Below, piece after piece: positions 8,629 to 17,983 of a stretch of DNA of 55,570 nt; within the stretch, counting starts at the first letter, position 1; each line of letters starts with the position of its first letter. This DNA is from an uncultured Prevotellaceae bacterium (GTDB lineage: Bacteria > Bacteroidota > Bacteroidia > Bacteroidales > Bacteroidaceae). The notes beneath the pieces are model-generated. The model was not told the DNA's origin and searched no databases. It saw only the letters and a program-made list of their open reading frames with translations. The translations under genes were made by a program, and so were the position numbers. The DNA is taken from assembly GCA_946625675.1 (NCBI GenBank), contig CAMOTI010000052.1:1-55570 (forward strand), in the 5' to 3' direction.

Positions 8629-10215
8629 CTATCTTGCGCTCACATACTTGTGCAATGTGGCACGAACGGCACCCTTTCCTGCATAGAGCTCCTTCACCAT
8701 GCCTTCGATCTGCTCTCCGAGTCCTGCCTCGTAGAGGTCGAGTCCGAACACGTCCTTACGTGAATAGAGCGCTTTCAAACAGCTGTAATCCTGGTCGGCT
8801 TTTCCAACCTCGAGCGGAGCCACGATGGCCTGCAGCTCTTCAAGCAGCGGGTCGGGCGACGGGGAGAACGGCTCTCCCTTGTCGTCGATTCCCTTCAGAT
8901 AGCGGGCGTATCCGGCAAGGGTGAGCGGGATAAGCTGAAGGTTGCTCATGTCCAGACCGCGCGCGATGTACTTCTTGATGGTCTCACCAAACCGGATAGG
9001 CAGCTTCTGGCTGGTATCCATCGCGATACGCTGGGGCGCATCCGGCATGAACGGATTCGGGAGGCGGCGGTTGATAACCGCTCCGATGAACTCGTAAGGA
9101 TTGAGCACACCCGGGTCAGTCACTACCGGCATCGCTTCCATATACCCGATCTTCTGGATGAAGGCACGGATGTCATCATCCGCCATCTCCGCGCTGATAA
9201 GCGTGTAGCCCAGCATGCAGCCGTAGATCGACATGGCCGTGTGGAGCGGATTCAGGCACGTCGTCACCTTCATCGTCTCAACCTTGTCCACGGTCTCGCG
9301 AGTGGTGTAGAGCGCACCGCCCAGGTCGAGCGGAGGACGCCCGTTCGTGTAGTTGTCCTCGATCACCAGATACTGAACCTCCTCGGCGTTGACAAACGGG
9401 GCGGTGAAAGTGTGCTTCTCCGTCTCGATGTAGTTGTTGTCCTCAAATCCGTCGGCTGCAAGAAGCTCCTGCACCTTCTGATGAGGACGGGGCGTGATCT
9501 TGTCAATCATCGACCAGGGGAACGTGATTTTCTGCTCGTCCTTGAGGTAGTCGACGAACGCAGCAGGAACCAGCCCGTCGGCAACCCACTTCTCTGCGTA
9601 TGCGAACACGCCTGCCTTCACCTTGTCACCGTTGTGCGAGCAGTTGTCCATGCTCTGAACGGTGAGTGGCAGTGCGCCGGCGTTGAACCGTTCGAGCAGC
9701 AGCGCCGCCACCTTGCCCATCGCCAGCACAGGAGTGAGCCCACGCTCCAAGTCGGCAGGTGCCACGCTGTAACCCTTCTCGGTGATGGTGAACGAGATCA
9801 TCTGAAGCGACGGATTGCGGAAGATCTCCACAAGACGCTTCCAGTCGTCGAACTGATAATCGGCCTTGAGGGCCTCTGTCACGGAGGCGATCACCTTCTT
9901 CTCGATTGTGCCCGACGACTGCAGGCTGACGAGCAGCGAGAGGTTGTTGTAGGGCGCATAGGCCTTGTCTATCACCTCGAAGTCGAAAGTCTCTGCCACG
10001 ATGACACCTCGGTCGTACTTGCCCGTGTTGAGCGCGTCGTTGAGGATAGCGGCGGGGAAGGCCCTGAAGATGTTTCCTCCTCCGAAATGAACCCATGTGG
10101 GTTCGTCGTGCGTCTTCTGCGCTACTTTCTGTATGTCAAACTTAGGGAGCTCATACCCTTTCTGCTCCCATTCGGCAGGATTGAAACTGCCGCTGTATAT
10201 GTCTTTGAGTTGCAT
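8629..10215 (-). CDS. uxuB: Mannitol dehydrogenase-family protein, probable D-mannonate oxidoreductase (fructuronate reductase)
   Basis: A 528-aa cytoplasmic NAD-dependent oxidoreductase of the long-chain mannitol dehydrogenase family. The nucleotide-binding start reads WVHFGGGNIFRAF; the catalytic region includes DKITPRPH and the C-terminal domain begins near ALYTTRETVDKVE. The family includes mannitol, mannonate, tagaturonate and arabinitol dehydrogenases. The immediately preceding gene encodes mannonate dehydratase, so the expected reaction is reduction of D-fructuronate to D-mannonate. It is somewhat longer than E. coli UxuB (about 486 aa). The ATG at 10215 is the natural start. The 140-bp spacer to uxuA is almost filled by a 9-bp minisatellite. 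Tagaturonate reductase activity cannot be excluded from sequence. Confidence 0.82.
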   Translation of the reverse strand: MQLKDIYSGSFNPAEWEQKGYELPKFDIQKVAQKTHDEPTWVHFGGGNIFRAFPAAILNDALNTGKYDRGVIVAETFDFEVIDKAYAPYNNLSLLVSLQSSGTIEKKVIASVTEALKADYQFDDWKRLVEIFRNPSLQMISFTITEKGYSVAPADLERGLTPVLAMGKVAALLLERFNAGALPLTVQSMDNCSHNGDKVKAGVFAYAEKWVADGLVPAAFVDYLKDEQKITFPWSMIDKITPRPHQKVQELLAADGFEDNNYIETEKHTFTAPFVNAEEVQYLVIEDNYTNGRPPLDLGGALYTTRETVDKVETMKVTTCLNPLHTAMSIYGCMLGYTLISAEMADDDIRAFIQKIGYMEAMPVVTDPGVLNPYEFIGAVINRRLPNPFMPDAPQRIAMDTSQKLPIRFGETIKKYIARGLDMSNLQLIPLTLAGYARYLKGIDDKGEPFSPSPDPLLEELQAIVAPLEVGKADQDYSCLKALYSRKDVFGLDLYEAGLGEQIEGMVKELYAGKGAVRATLHKYVSAR

Positions 10216-10250
10216 TGTTTTTTTAGTTGTTAGTTTTTGCTGTTATTTTT

Positions 10251-10345
10251 AGAAAGTCTAGAATATCTAGAAAGTCTAGAATATCTAGAAAGTCTAGAAT
10301 ATCTAGAAAGTCTAGAATATCTAGAACATCTAGAGCATCTAGAGA
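10251..10345. repeat. 9-bp minisatellite (TCTAGA core) between uxuA and uxuB
   Basis: About ten units of 9 bp with a TCTAGA core and three variable bases (AAG and ATA alternate, giving an 18-bp higher-order period). Close relatives occur at 12996 and 31768; other unit sequences with the same 9-bp period occur at 11869, 35877, 37085, 51749 and 54195. Confidence 0.93.
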
Positions 10346-10356
10346 GAAAAAAAATC

Positions 10357-11589
10357 CTAATCAAAGAATCCAGGCTGCTTGTATTCGATTCCCAGTTCGC
10401 GGTCCACGGTGGCGAGGATTCCCTGCACCTGTCCGAGGGCGAACATACGTCCGAGGAACGAGTATCCGGCGTTGTAGCCCTTGTCCTCGTCGCCCAGCAT
10501 CGTCATGCCGTGGTCCACACGCATGGGCAGCTGAGGGTTCTCTTTCTCGAAGATGCGCGACAGCTCGATGATGTCGGCCCGGCCGCCGAGGTGGCTCGCC
10601 TCAGTGAAGTCGCCGTTGGGGAAGATATGGCATGAGCGAAGATGTACGAAATGAGTGCGGGGAGCAAACTTACGAGCCATCTCCACTACGTTGTTGTAGG
10701 CGCCGGCACTGAGCGAACCTGCGCAGAACGTGAGGCCGTTGTGCTTGTTGGGCACCGCGTTGAGGAACCACTCGATGTCCTCCTCTGTGCGTACGATTCG
10801 CGGAAGGCCGAGAATCTCGATTGGAGGGTCGTCGGGATGCACGCACATGTTCATGTCGCACTCCTCGCACACCGGCATGATGGCCTCGAGGAAATACTTC
10901 ATATTCTCGCGCAGCTTAGCCTTGTCGATGCCTTTGTACAGGTCGAGGAAGTCGCGGAACTTCTGTATGGGCGCCTCGTCGTCCTCTTTGAAGTTGCCCG
11001 ACACGAAGCCCTGCGTCTTAATCACGATGTTCTCCACGAGCTGGTGGTCTTTCTCAGGAGTCATCGTCTTGGCCAGCTCGTCGGCCTCGGCCAGGACATT
11101 GCGTCCCTCGCCCACTCCCTCAGGGAAGCGGAACTGAGCCCAGTCCTCGCGTGCCCCTTCGCGCTTGAGGATATAGATGTCGAAATAGGCGAACTCGGCA
11201 TAGTTGAAATAGAGGTTCGACGCGCCGTTGGGATTGTCGTGAAGCAGGTCGGTGCGGGCCCAGTCAAGCACAGGCATGAAGTTGTAGCAGATGGTGTGGA
11301 TTCCCTCTGCTGAGAGGTTACGAAGGCTCTGCTTGTAAATCTCTATCTGCTCATCGCGGTCGGGACCGCCGTATTTGATGGTCTCTGTCACTGGGAGGCT
11401 CTCCACAACGCTCCAACGCATACCGTAGCTCTCGATATACTCGCGCAGGTCGCGGATCTGCTCGCGGGTCCACAGTTGTCCGAGCGGAACGTCATGCAGT
11501 GCGGTGACAATACCTTCAACTCCGATTTGCTTCAGCATGGCAAGCGTGATCTTGTCCTTCTTGCCAAACCATCTCCAGGTTCTTTCCAT
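10357..11589 (-). CDS. uxuA: Mannonate dehydratase
   Basis: A 410-aa protein that dehydrates D-mannonate to 2-keto-3-deoxygluconate in hexuronate (glucuronate/galacturonate) breakdown. Family landmarks are the start MERTWRWFGKKDKI, the metal-binding region MCVHPDDPP, FCAGSLSAG and VHLRS. Length fits the family (E. coli UxuA is 394 aa). It is transcribed ahead of uxuB on the same strand. A 16-bp perfect palindrome in the upstream region (11644-11659) may be an operator. No KDG kinase or aldolase gene is in the window. Confidence 0.96.
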   Translation of the reverse strand: MERTWRWFGKKDKITLAMLKQIGVEGIVTALHDVPLGQLWTREQIRDLREYIESYGMRWSVVESLPVTETIKYGGPDRDEQIEIYKQSLRNLSAEGIHTICYNFMPVLDWARTDLLHDNPNGASNLYFNYAEFAYFDIYILKREGAREDWAQFRFPEGVGEGRNVLAEADELAKTMTPEKDHQLVENIVIKTQGFVSGNFKEDDEAPIQKFRDFLDLYKGIDKAKLRENMKYFLEAIMPVCEECDMNMCVHPDDPPIEILGLPRIVRTEEDIEWFLNAVPNKHNGLTFCAGSLSAGAYNNVVEMARKFAPRTHFVHLRSCHIFPNGDFTEASHLGGRADIIELSRIFEKENPQLPMRVDHGMTMLGDEDKGYNAGYSFLGRMFALGQVQGILATVDRELGIEYKQPGFFD

Positions 11590-11643
11590 GTGTATAAGTT
11601 AGTTTAAATAGTTAATGAATATTCGATGTCGAAGAATTCGGGA

Positions 11644-11659
11644 AAAAACGGCCGTTTTT
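11644..11659. promoter_or_regulatory. 16-bp palindrome upstream of uxuA (possible operator)
   Basis: AAAAACGGCCGTTTTT is a perfect palindrome about 55 bp upstream of the uxuA start. A TAATTTTG (-7-like, minus strand 11689-11682) lies slightly farther upstream, so the palindrome falls near the expected transcription start. A sugar-acid-responsive repressor site is plausible but inferred. Confidence 0.35.
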
Positions 11660-11868
11660 CTCCGAAAACTTATTGCTATTGCAAAATTAGGAATAAAATC
11701 CTAAAGAAGAAAATCTATTTCCCGTTTTATTCCGCTTTTGAAACGTGTTTATAAGAATTCGTTACGATTTTCATGGTGCAAAGGTACGGTTTTTCAGATA
11801 TTGCAGTGTTTTTCTTTTGTCCAAAAAGATGGATTATCGTTCGTTTTTAAGGATAGAAGGTTCAACGA

Positions 11869-11922
11869 CTATAGATACTATAGATACTATAGAGGCTATA
11901 GAAACTATAGAGGCTATAAAAA
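11869..11922. repeat. 9-bp minisatellite (CTATAGANN) after the BtuC-like gene
   Basis: Six consecutive 9-bp units with a CTATAG core (last unit CTATAAAAA). The final unit merges with the A run that serves as the U tract of the adjacent minus-strand terminator. Confidence 0.9.
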
Positions 11923-11950
11923 AAGCCTTCCACGTATGGAAGCCTTCCTG
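11916..11950 (-). terminator. Terminator of the B12 uptake gene row
   Basis: On the minus strand GGCTTCCA-tacg-TGGAAGGC forms a stem with one G-G mismatch, followed by seven T. It starts a few bases past the permease stop codon. Confidence 0.8.
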
Positions 11951-11952
11951 CT

Positions 11953-12969
11953 TCATTTAGTCCGCCTGGCGATGACGTAGATGATGATAGGTGCTCCGAT
12001 GAAGGGCGTGACAGCATTGAGGGGAATGACCCCGTTGTCGCCGGGAAGCATGCAGATGGCGTTGGCCAGCAATGCGATGGCGGCGCCTGCCAGCATGGTA
12101 GCCGGCAGCAGCTTCTGATGGTTTTCGGTTCCGAGGAGCATCCTGGCGATATGAGGAACGGCAAGCCCGATGAACGCGACCGGTCCGCAGAAGGCTGTGG
12201 TAATGGCAGCCAGCAGGCTCGTGACGAGCAGCAGCATATGCCGCACCCGCTTGATGTTGAATCCGAGATTGGCGGCGTAGTCGTCGCCCAGCAGCAGCGC
12301 GTTGAGCGGCTTGACCATCAGGACTGCCGCCAGCAACCCCATACCGCTCACGATCATGAAGACGGGAAGCCGCTGCAGAGAGACACCCCCGAAATTACCC
12401 ATCCCCCACACCATATACGACTGGACGCCCTCCTCTGTGGCGAAGAAATTGAGCAGCGAGATGGCTGACGAAGCAACGTACCCGATCATGATGCCGACGA
12501 TGAGCAGCATGACATTGTCCTTGACGACAAATGAGAACAAGAGTATGATGGCCATAACCAGCATCGCACCTGTGAACGCAGCCACAAGGACCGCCATGAA
12601 TCCGGTGATGGAGAAGGAGGAGGTCGTGATGCTGCCGCCCCAGAGCAGCATGACCAGCGCCACACCCACAGACGCACCGCTGTTGATTCCGAAAATCGAG
12701 GGACCCGCCAGTGGATTTCGGAAAGCTGTCTGCAACATCAGTCCGCTCACTGCCAACGACGACCCACAGAGCATGGCTGTGACCGCCTGCGGCAGCCGGC
12801 TCTGCATGACGATATAGTCCCAAGTAGGATGACCGCTGTCGTTGCCCCACAAGATGGAGAAGACGTCACCAATGGGAATGTCGACGGCTCCTGTCAGCAG
12901 ATTCACCACAAAAAGGAGTATGATGGAGACAGGAAGAATGATGTAAAGTACGTTATTAGTTCGGCGCAT
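11953..12969 (-). CDS. btuC: FecCD-family ABC transporter permease, probable cobalamin importer BtuC
   Basis: A 338-aa inner-membrane permease with about nine or ten hydrophobic segments, starting with IILPVSIILLFVVNLLTGAV. Family signatures include the stretch around SLAVSGLMLQTAFRNPLA and GPVAFIGLAVPHIARMLLG, and PLNALLLGDDYAANLG before the ATPase-coupling loop. The FecCD family moves Fe-siderophores, heme and B12; B12 is inferred because the genes upstream on the same strand are a BtuF-like lipoprotein, BtuG and BtuB behind a cobalamin riboswitch. No FecE/BtuD-type ATPase gene follows: the next feature is a terminator. The start abuts a TCTAGA minisatellite. Confidence 0.85.
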   Translation of the reverse strand: MRRTNNVLYIILPVSIILLFVVNLLTGAVDIPIGDVFSILWGNDSGHPTWDYIVMQSRLPQAVTAMLCGSSLAVSGLMLQTAFRNPLAGPSIFGINSGASVGVALVMLLWGGSITTSSFSITGFMAVLVAAFTGAMLVMAIILLFSFVVKDNVMLLIVGIMIGYVASSAISLLNFFATEEGVQSYMVWGMGNFGGVSLQRLPVFMIVSGMGLLAAVLMVKPLNALLLGDDYAANLGFNIKRVRHMLLLVTSLLAAITTAFCGPVAFIGLAVPHIARMLLGTENHQKLLPATMLAGAAIALLANAICMLPGDNGVIPLNAVTPFIGAPIIIYVIARRTK

Positions 12970-12995
12970 AAATAGCTATTTTAAAAATCCAGAGC

Positions 12996-13035
12996 ATCTA
13001 GAACATCTAGAATATCTAGAAAATCTAGAATGTCT
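12996..13035. repeat. 9-bp minisatellite (TCTAGA core) between btuF-like and btuC
   Basis: About four and a half units of ATCTAGAAN with a strict 9-bp period, in the same-strand spacer between two genes expected to be co-transcribed. Confidence 0.88.
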
Positions 13036-13039
13036 CCAC

Positions 13040-13134
13040 CGCCCTTCAGGCTGGCATCCACCTCTCTCAGCCTTGCCCTCGCTCCTGGTGTTGTGTGGAT
13101 ACCATCCGCATGGCTCCTTCAACTTTAAACTAAA
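13040..13134. repeat. Composite spacer element with GTCCGCATGG-like core and 7-bp tail
   Basis: The block around AGGCTGGCATCCACCTC, then CTCCTGGTGTTG, ATCCGCATGGCT and a CAACTTTAAAC tail is repeated in diverged form at 19320-19410. The ending, ATCCGCATGGCT plus TTTAAAC-type heptamers, also matches 15870-15916. Confidence 0.7.
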
Positions 13135-13143
13135 GACCCCCTT

Positions 13144-14265
13144 CTATCTCACCGGCTTGAAATAGACCGGCTGTGGAAGATTCTTCACTTCAGGATGCGT
13201 GATGGCCACGATATCCCGCAAGAGCAAGGCGGGATTGAACGGTGTCTCCTCATAAAAGGACGACGTGGCGGTGTTGCACCCGTAAGCCCGTCGCTCACGA
13301 AATGCCTTGAACTGGTTGTATCCCGGGTTTTCGCTGAGCAGCTCCTCGTAGGAGATGTCATGCGGGCTGTTGTAGCGGAAGAGCCAGACGTCGGCTGCCG
13401 ACGCCTTGTCGAGCACGCTCTCGAAAGGAAGAGAGAGAGAACCGCTGTCGTCGTTGGAACTCCATGGATAGACGGTGGCGGCATCGGTGATGAGCCGGCC
13501 GACCGTGCTGTGGCCGCCTGGAACATACCACACACCTCCCACCATCTTGTCCATCAGAACCGTGAGGCGTGAGCCGTCTGCTTCGGCCGTCTTCTTCAGG
13601 GAGAGATATTCGGTCTCCACTTCGTGGAAGAGGCTGTCGGCACTTTGCTCAGCTCCGAAGAGCAGTCCGTAGAACTTCATCCACTCTGCTCTTCCCAGTG
13701 GCGAGCTCTCCATATAGTCCGCAGTCTCGATGATGGGCACACCGAGATGCTCGAGCTGTCCGTAGCCTCCACGGTTCTGGAAAGGGGAAAGGAATATGGC
13801 GTCGGGATTGAGGTCGATGATGGTCTCCACTGTCGGGCTGAGTCCGCTTCCGCAGTCGGAGATCTTACCGCTCTTCAGCCTTTCGAGCACCCAGGGAATA
13901 TGGATGTACTGGGGTTCGCAAATGCCAGCGATCGACTCACCTTTTCCCAACCGGATCACGAGCCCGCAATGCACGCTGGTGGAGACCACCGCCTTGCGCA
14001 GCGGAGTCCGGACAAGCGTACCCTCGGGCAAGTTAGAAGGGACGTCGCTCTCCGACGGTACGAGGATGTAGCTATGCAGCGTCTTACCGCTGTTCCATGG
14101 GTCGGCAAGCGTCACATGGGTGAAACCCGCATGACGCACCACCTTCAGACGGCTGGCATAGCTCATCGTAAGCGTGTCGCCCTCCTCCCTGCCCTGATTG
14201 CCTCCCGGGCAACCACAGGCAGAGAGCAGTGCGACACAAACCAATGACATAAGGAGATGCTTCAT
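13144..14265 (-). CDS. ABC transporter substrate-binding lipoprotein, BtuF-like
   Basis: A 373-aa periplasmic-binding lipoprotein of the PF01497 type (helical-backbone metal/B12 receptor). It starts MKHLLMSLVCVALLSAC; LLSAC is the lipobox. Domain landmarks are IAGICEPQYIHIPWVLE, GSGLSPTVETIIDLNPDAIFLSP and, near the end, VWLFRYNSPHDISYEELL. The frame extends upstream to a TTG, but the ATG at 14265 places the signal sequence at the N-terminus. Between btuG and btuC on the same strand, it most likely delivers cobalamin to the permease. Iron-chelate binding is the alternative if the operon assignment is wrong. Confidence 0.83.
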   Translation of the reverse strand: MKHLLMSLVCVALLSACGCPGGNQGREEGDTLTMSYASRLKVVRHAGFTHVTLADPWNSGKTLHSYILVPSESDVPSNLPEGTLVRTPLRKAVVSTSVHCGLVIRLGKGESIAGICEPQYIHIPWVLERLKSGKISDCGSGLSPTVETIIDLNPDAIFLSPFQNRGGYGQLEHLGVPIIETADYMESSPLGRAEWMKFYGLLFGAEQSADSLFHEVETEYLSLKKTAEADGSRLTVLMDKMVGGVWYVPGGHSTVGRLITDAATVYPWSSNDDSGSLSLPFESVLDKASAADVWLFRYNSPHDISYEELLSENPGYNQFKAFRERRAYGCNTATSSFYEETPFNPALLLRDIVAITHPEVKNLPQPVYFKPVR

Positions 14266-14362
14266 CCTTTTCAGTTTTCTTTTTGGGTTATTCAAGATTT
14301 CGTGTGGTAATCACTTTTATCATTATCCGCTGTCTTCACATTTATCCCGACAGGACATCGGC

Positions 14363-14412
14363 TGGGGTTGTGGACGTCCCCGTCCGCACAAAAGACCGGC
14401 GAAGCACGGTCA
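14363..14412. repeat. Family D double-hairpin element
   Basis: A close copy of the elements at 8349-8398 and 25793-25843: hairpin GTGGACG / CGTCCGCAC, then GACCG-gcgaagca-CGGTC. It lies between btuG and the BtuF-like gene. Confidence 0.85.
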
Positions 14413-14479
14413 AACAACCACACACAATCTTCTTAACACAAAATCCCTCATTTTCATTCCGGTCTATCCGGAAAAAACA

Positions 14480-15571
14480 TCAATTAAAGAACACGATCTT
14501 CTTTGCGTTCACACCTGTCGACTCAAACATGCTGACATACTCCATCTTCTCGTTGAACACGTATATCTTGCTGTTGTTCGTGTAGTCGGAGGTCACGATG
14601 TAGAGATAGTCGTTGTAGGGGTTGAAATCCATCGCATAGACGCTGGTTGTGGCCAGTTCTTCGGGAGCGTTCTTGAGATAGCTGCCCTCGGTGTACTTGG
14701 ACTTCTCCACGTCGTAAGTGGCGAAGTAGTTGGTGGTCTCGTGAGTGTTCCAGTCGGTCACGCTGTTGATGGTGTAGATAACGTCGTCGTTCTCTGCCCA
14801 GCTAGAGGCGTTGCCAATCTGGGTAAACTCGCCCGTGGTCGTGTTCACCTCACCCCAAGGATAGTCGTAATAGTCACCGTATCCCTGAACGAAAATGCGG
14901 TCCTCAACCTCCAGGATGCGGTCCATGTTGCTCATAGGAGTGAAAAAATGTGCCTCCTTGAACTCCTTCAGGCTGATTTTGGCCAGACGGTTGTCGGCTG
15001 TGTAAGCCTCGTCGGTGGAGCTCGTGCAGTAGAGATAGCCGCCTTCCTCAACCAGTCGCTCAGGACGGTTGCCCACCGTCACCTTGCCTACATAAGAGAG
15101 GTCGGACTTCTTGAACTTGGCCACGCAGTTGCCATAACATGACACATACAGGTAGTCGCCCTCCACCACTCCGTAGCGGGGACCGCCAAGGGAAGCAAGC
15201 TCTCCCTGGCTCAGGTCAATGCGTGTCAGTTCCTTGCAGTTCTTGTCCAGTTTGGCGATATAGGCTGATCCCCAAACGATGAGATACAGGTTGTTGCCGT
15301 CCTTCACAAGGTCCTGACCCACATCACCCACGGCCTGCTGGTTCTGTGTCTTATAGACACACTCACCGCCGAAGGTAGTATTGTTCAGCCAGTAAAGGCC
15401 GGTGATTGCCGCGTTGTTCTGGTGCCACGCGCCCTCATTCAGGATGTAAGCCCTTTTGGACTGGGGGTCGTTACTTGACGAGTTCTCGTCATCATCATCA
15501 CTACAGCTGGTGAATCCAGCCGACAATGCCAGCACTGCGAGTGCGGCAAAAAAGAATTGTTTCATGTTCAT
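14480..15571 (-). CDS. btuG: Surface B12-binding beta-propeller lipoprotein, BtuG-like
   Basis: A 363-aa lipoprotein (MKQFFFAALAVLALSAG then FTSC lipobox, followed by an acidic SDDDDEN stretch of the kind that marks Bacteroidetes surface lipoproteins). The mature part begins RAYILNEGAWHQNNAAITG, the typical start of the DUF5074/YncE-like seven-bladed propellers to which Bacteroides BtuG belongs. Repeated blade motifs (NLYLIVWGSAYIAKLD, DYLYVSCYGNCVAKF) agree. BtuG captures B12 at the cell surface and caps BtuB. It lies directly downstream of btuB on the same strand, behind the riboswitch. Assignment rests on fold type and context. Confidence 0.85.
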   Translation of the reverse strand: MNMKQFFFAALAVLALSAGFTSCSDDDDENSSSNDPQSKRAYILNEGAWHQNNAAITGLYWLNNTTFGGECVYKTQNQQAVGDVGQDLVKDGNNLYLIVWGSAYIAKLDKNCKELTRIDLSQGELASLGGPRYGVVEGDYLYVSCYGNCVAKFKKSDLSYVGKVTVGNRPERLVEEGGYLYCTSSTDEAYTADNRLAKISLKEFKEAHFFTPMSNMDRILEVEDRIFVQGYGDYYDYPWGEVNTTTGEFTQIGNASSWAENDDVIYTINSVTDWNTHETTNYFATYDVEKSKYTEGSYLKNAPEELATTSVYAMDFNPYNDYLYIVTSDYTNNSKIYVFNEKMEYVSMFESTGVNAKKIVFFN

Positions 15572-15919
15572 AATAACTACAGTTTCTAGTTTATAGTTTT
15601 TATTGTTTTCTGTTTATAGTTTTTTACTGTAGGGACTTACTTTATGTATGTCCGTTATGGGGTGAAAATACCCGTCGCCCGTATGGACGTACTTTATAAA
15701 ACCGACAAATCAATATTTTCTGATTAAAATTTTCATTTAATTTTCTGACAATTTTCTTTCTTAAAAATATTCATGATCATTCGTGGACATTCGTGTTATA
15801 ATAAAAACATCCGCAACAAAATCACTTAGCCCCCCGTCACCTGAGTAACTACTCTTTTCACGTAAAAAAACGTCCGCATGGCTCTTTAAACTTTAAACTT
15901 TAAACTTTAAACTAAAATT
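15572..15919. repeat. Repeat-bearing spacer between btuB and btuG
   Basis: No gene. It holds a GTAG-footed family B element at 15629-15654 (arms GGAC and GTCC around an AT-rich centre), a decayed second copy from about 15670, the GTAACTACTCTTTTCACGTA element at 15842, and at 15870-15916 the CGTCCGCATGGCT element running into four CTTTAAA heptamers that reach the btuB stop region. Confidence 0.75.
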
Positions 15920-17944
15920 CTAAAGCGTAACCCGTGCCGTCAATTCAGCCGACCGTCCGGGCATGGGATAGAACTTGATGATTTCATACTGAGCGTCGGT
16001 GAGGTTGCGTACTGAGCCGATGAGGTCGAGTCTCCATCTGCTGAACTGGAACGACCGGCTGAGCGTGAGCGTATGCTCCCAGTAGGCATCAATCTTGTAG
16101 GTGTCGGTGTTTTGAGCGCTGCTCCACCTTTCCCCCTGCATCACGATGCTGTAGCCCACGTTCACCCAAGGATTGTTGAGCGAAAGGGAGATGTTGCCGC
16201 TGTGGCGCGGGGTGTATGGCAGCTGCTTCCGGTAGGAAGCCGACTTTCTCTGACGGTCGACAGCTTTCTGGTAGCTGTAGCCCAATGTGAGGACCGCTGC
16301 CACCCGTTTCGTCACTTCGGCCTCTCCCGCCATCGTGATGTCGATGCCGTTGATGACCGTCTTCCCGAAATTCGACATCTTCCAAACGTAGGTCGAAGGG
16401 AAAGCGACGATTTTGTCAGTCACGTTGTTATGGAAAAGGTCGGCTGTGAAGCTGAGGTAGCGGGTCCAGGTGAGTGGACGTCCGGTCCAGGTTATCCCAA
16501 CATTGTACTCCTTCGCTTTCTCCGGTCTGAGTCCCGTGTTACCGATACGTCGGTAGTAGAGGTCGTTGAACGTAGGCATCCTGAACGTGCCTTTCGCCAT
16601 GGCCCTCAGGCGAAGCCCGTCGGCTCCCGGCACCTGCCAGCTGACGGAGAGGAAGGGAGAAAGGCGGTGTTTGTCGGAGGGCTGGCTTCCATGAGCCACC
16701 CGCTCATGCGCGTATGTGCCGACCAATCCGCCGTCGAGGCTGAGTCGCGTAGGGGTCCAGTGGGCTGTAAGAGCCGTGACCGACGTGGTTCGAACGGGAT
16801 TGGACGGTCCGTCGTTGGAAGCCACATGCACGTTGTTGCGCAGCGTGTTGACCGAGATGTCCTGAGCCAGCGCCACCGAGAAATTGTCGGCTGGAAGCCA
16901 TCCCAAAGTCACGTTCCCATAATATTCATCCTGACGGTTGACGTCCCGCATCTTTCCGCTCACGTAGTTCGGACCGTAGTCCTCATACTGATTCCAGGAG
17001 TGGGTGAATTTCAGGCGTGCGGCCAGCTTCCATTCGCGGCCCATCTGCCGGTTGTAGGAAGTCTGGGCGAAGAAGTCCTCGTCCCACAGCCGCTCGCGTG
17101 CCGTTCGGTTGTAGTAGACCACGCTGCCAGGCAGCCCCCTTTCTGAGTAAAACCAATACAGCTTGGTGTCAAGGGCGCTTCCGTCGGAGAACGTATGGAA
17201 GAGATTGGCCTCTCCTTTCCAGGAGTTGATGTCGCTGTTATGCCGCTTCTCGTCGGTTCGGTTTTTCCCGTTCACCAGCTCGTAAGGGTATGCGCCGTCA
17301 GCCCGCATGTACGTGCCGTCGAGCGCAAGCACGGTTCGTCCGCCCAATTTCTGCCAATACCTGAAGGAGGGACTGAGCAGACCGAAGGAGCCGGCACGAA
17401 GCTGGGCTTTCAGACGGTAACCGCGACCTTCTCCAAACGTAGGCCGCTCAGTGCGGACCGACAGGATTCCGGCGCTGGCATAATGCCGGGCTGTCTGCAT
17501 GAGGCTCTCCTCGTTGCCCACGGCCATCGTCACGCTCTCGACGTTGTCGAGCGAGAAGCGGCCGATATCGATCTGGCCGGCCTGCGTGTTGCTGATGGTC
17601 AGACCGTCATAACTCACTGCCGTATGCTGTGCGCCGAGATTGCGTACACTGACCGTCTTCATGCCGCCGATGCCACCGTAGTCACGCACGTTGGAGCCGG
17701 CAAAGCGTTTTACAACCTCGCTGAGTTCATTCAGGCCCAGGCGGTCGATCTCCTCACGCGTCATCGTCTGTATGGGCTTGGAAGACGCCACGTTTGAGGC
17801 TACACGCGACGCAGTCACCTCCACCTGACGAATCCGACGAAGGGAGTCGTCGGGAGTTCCGTCGGCTGATTGCGCCCAGGCATGCCACGAGGCTGAGCAG
17901 CAAAGCAATGTACAGAGAAAAACAAAAATTCGTAAACGCATCAT
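15920..17944 (-). CDS. btuB: TonB-dependent cobalamin receptor BtuB
   Basis: A 674-aa outer-membrane receptor. Residues 1-24 are a signal peptide. The plug domain follows with VEVTASRVASNVASSKPIQT as TonB-box-proximal segment, LSEVVKRFAGSNVRDYGG, VSVRNLGAQHTAVSYDG and IDIGRFSLDNVESV. The rest is a 22-strand-type barrel with receptor features such as NLTDAQYEIIKFYPMPGRS, ending in the beta-signal ELTARVTL. A cobalamin riboswitch lies directly upstream, which makes B12 (or a related corrinoid) the clear substrate. It works with BtuG on the surface and energises uptake through TonB. Confidence 0.95.
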   Translation of the reverse strand: MMRLRIFVFLCTLLCCSASWHAWAQSADGTPDDSLRRIRQVEVTASRVASNVASSKPIQTMTREEIDRLGLNELSEVVKRFAGSNVRDYGGIGGMKTVSVRNLGAQHTAVSYDGLTISNTQAGQIDIGRFSLDNVESVTMAVGNEESLMQTARHYASAGILSVRTERPTFGEGRGYRLKAQLRAGSFGLLSPSFRYWQKLGGRTVLALDGTYMRADGAYPYELVNGKNRTDEKRHNSDINSWKGEANLFHTFSDGSALDTKLYWFYSERGLPGSVVYYNRTARERLWDEDFFAQTSYNRQMGREWKLAARLKFTHSWNQYEDYGPNYVSGKMRDVNRQDEYYGNVTLGWLPADNFSVALAQDISVNTLRNNVHVASNDGPSNPVRTTSVTALTAHWTPTRLSLDGGLVGTYAHERVAHGSQPSDKHRLSPFLSVSWQVPGADGLRLRAMAKGTFRMPTFNDLYYRRIGNTGLRPEKAKEYNVGITWTGRPLTWTRYLSFTADLFHNNVTDKIVAFPSTYVWKMSNFGKTVINGIDITMAGEAEVTKRVAAVLTLGYSYQKAVDRQRKSASYRKQLPYTPRHSGNISLSLNNPWVNVGYSIVMQGERWSSAQNTDTYKIDAYWEHTLTLSRSFQFSRWRLDLIGSVRNLTDAQYEIIKFYPMPGRSAELTARVTL

Positions 17945-17983
17945 TATTAATGACCTATCCTCGAGGCCGTTAATTAAACATAG

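Noticed and set aside
9241-10233. 330-codon plus-strand open frame
   Set aside because: Antisense to uxuB; no family resemblance.
10237-10635. Open frame starting with LESLEY-type repeats
   Set aside because: Its start is the 9-bp minisatellite and the rest is antisense to uxuA.
14198-15142. 314-codon plus-strand open frame across btuG
   Set aside because: Antisense to btuG and runs through the family D repeat; not a plausible gene.
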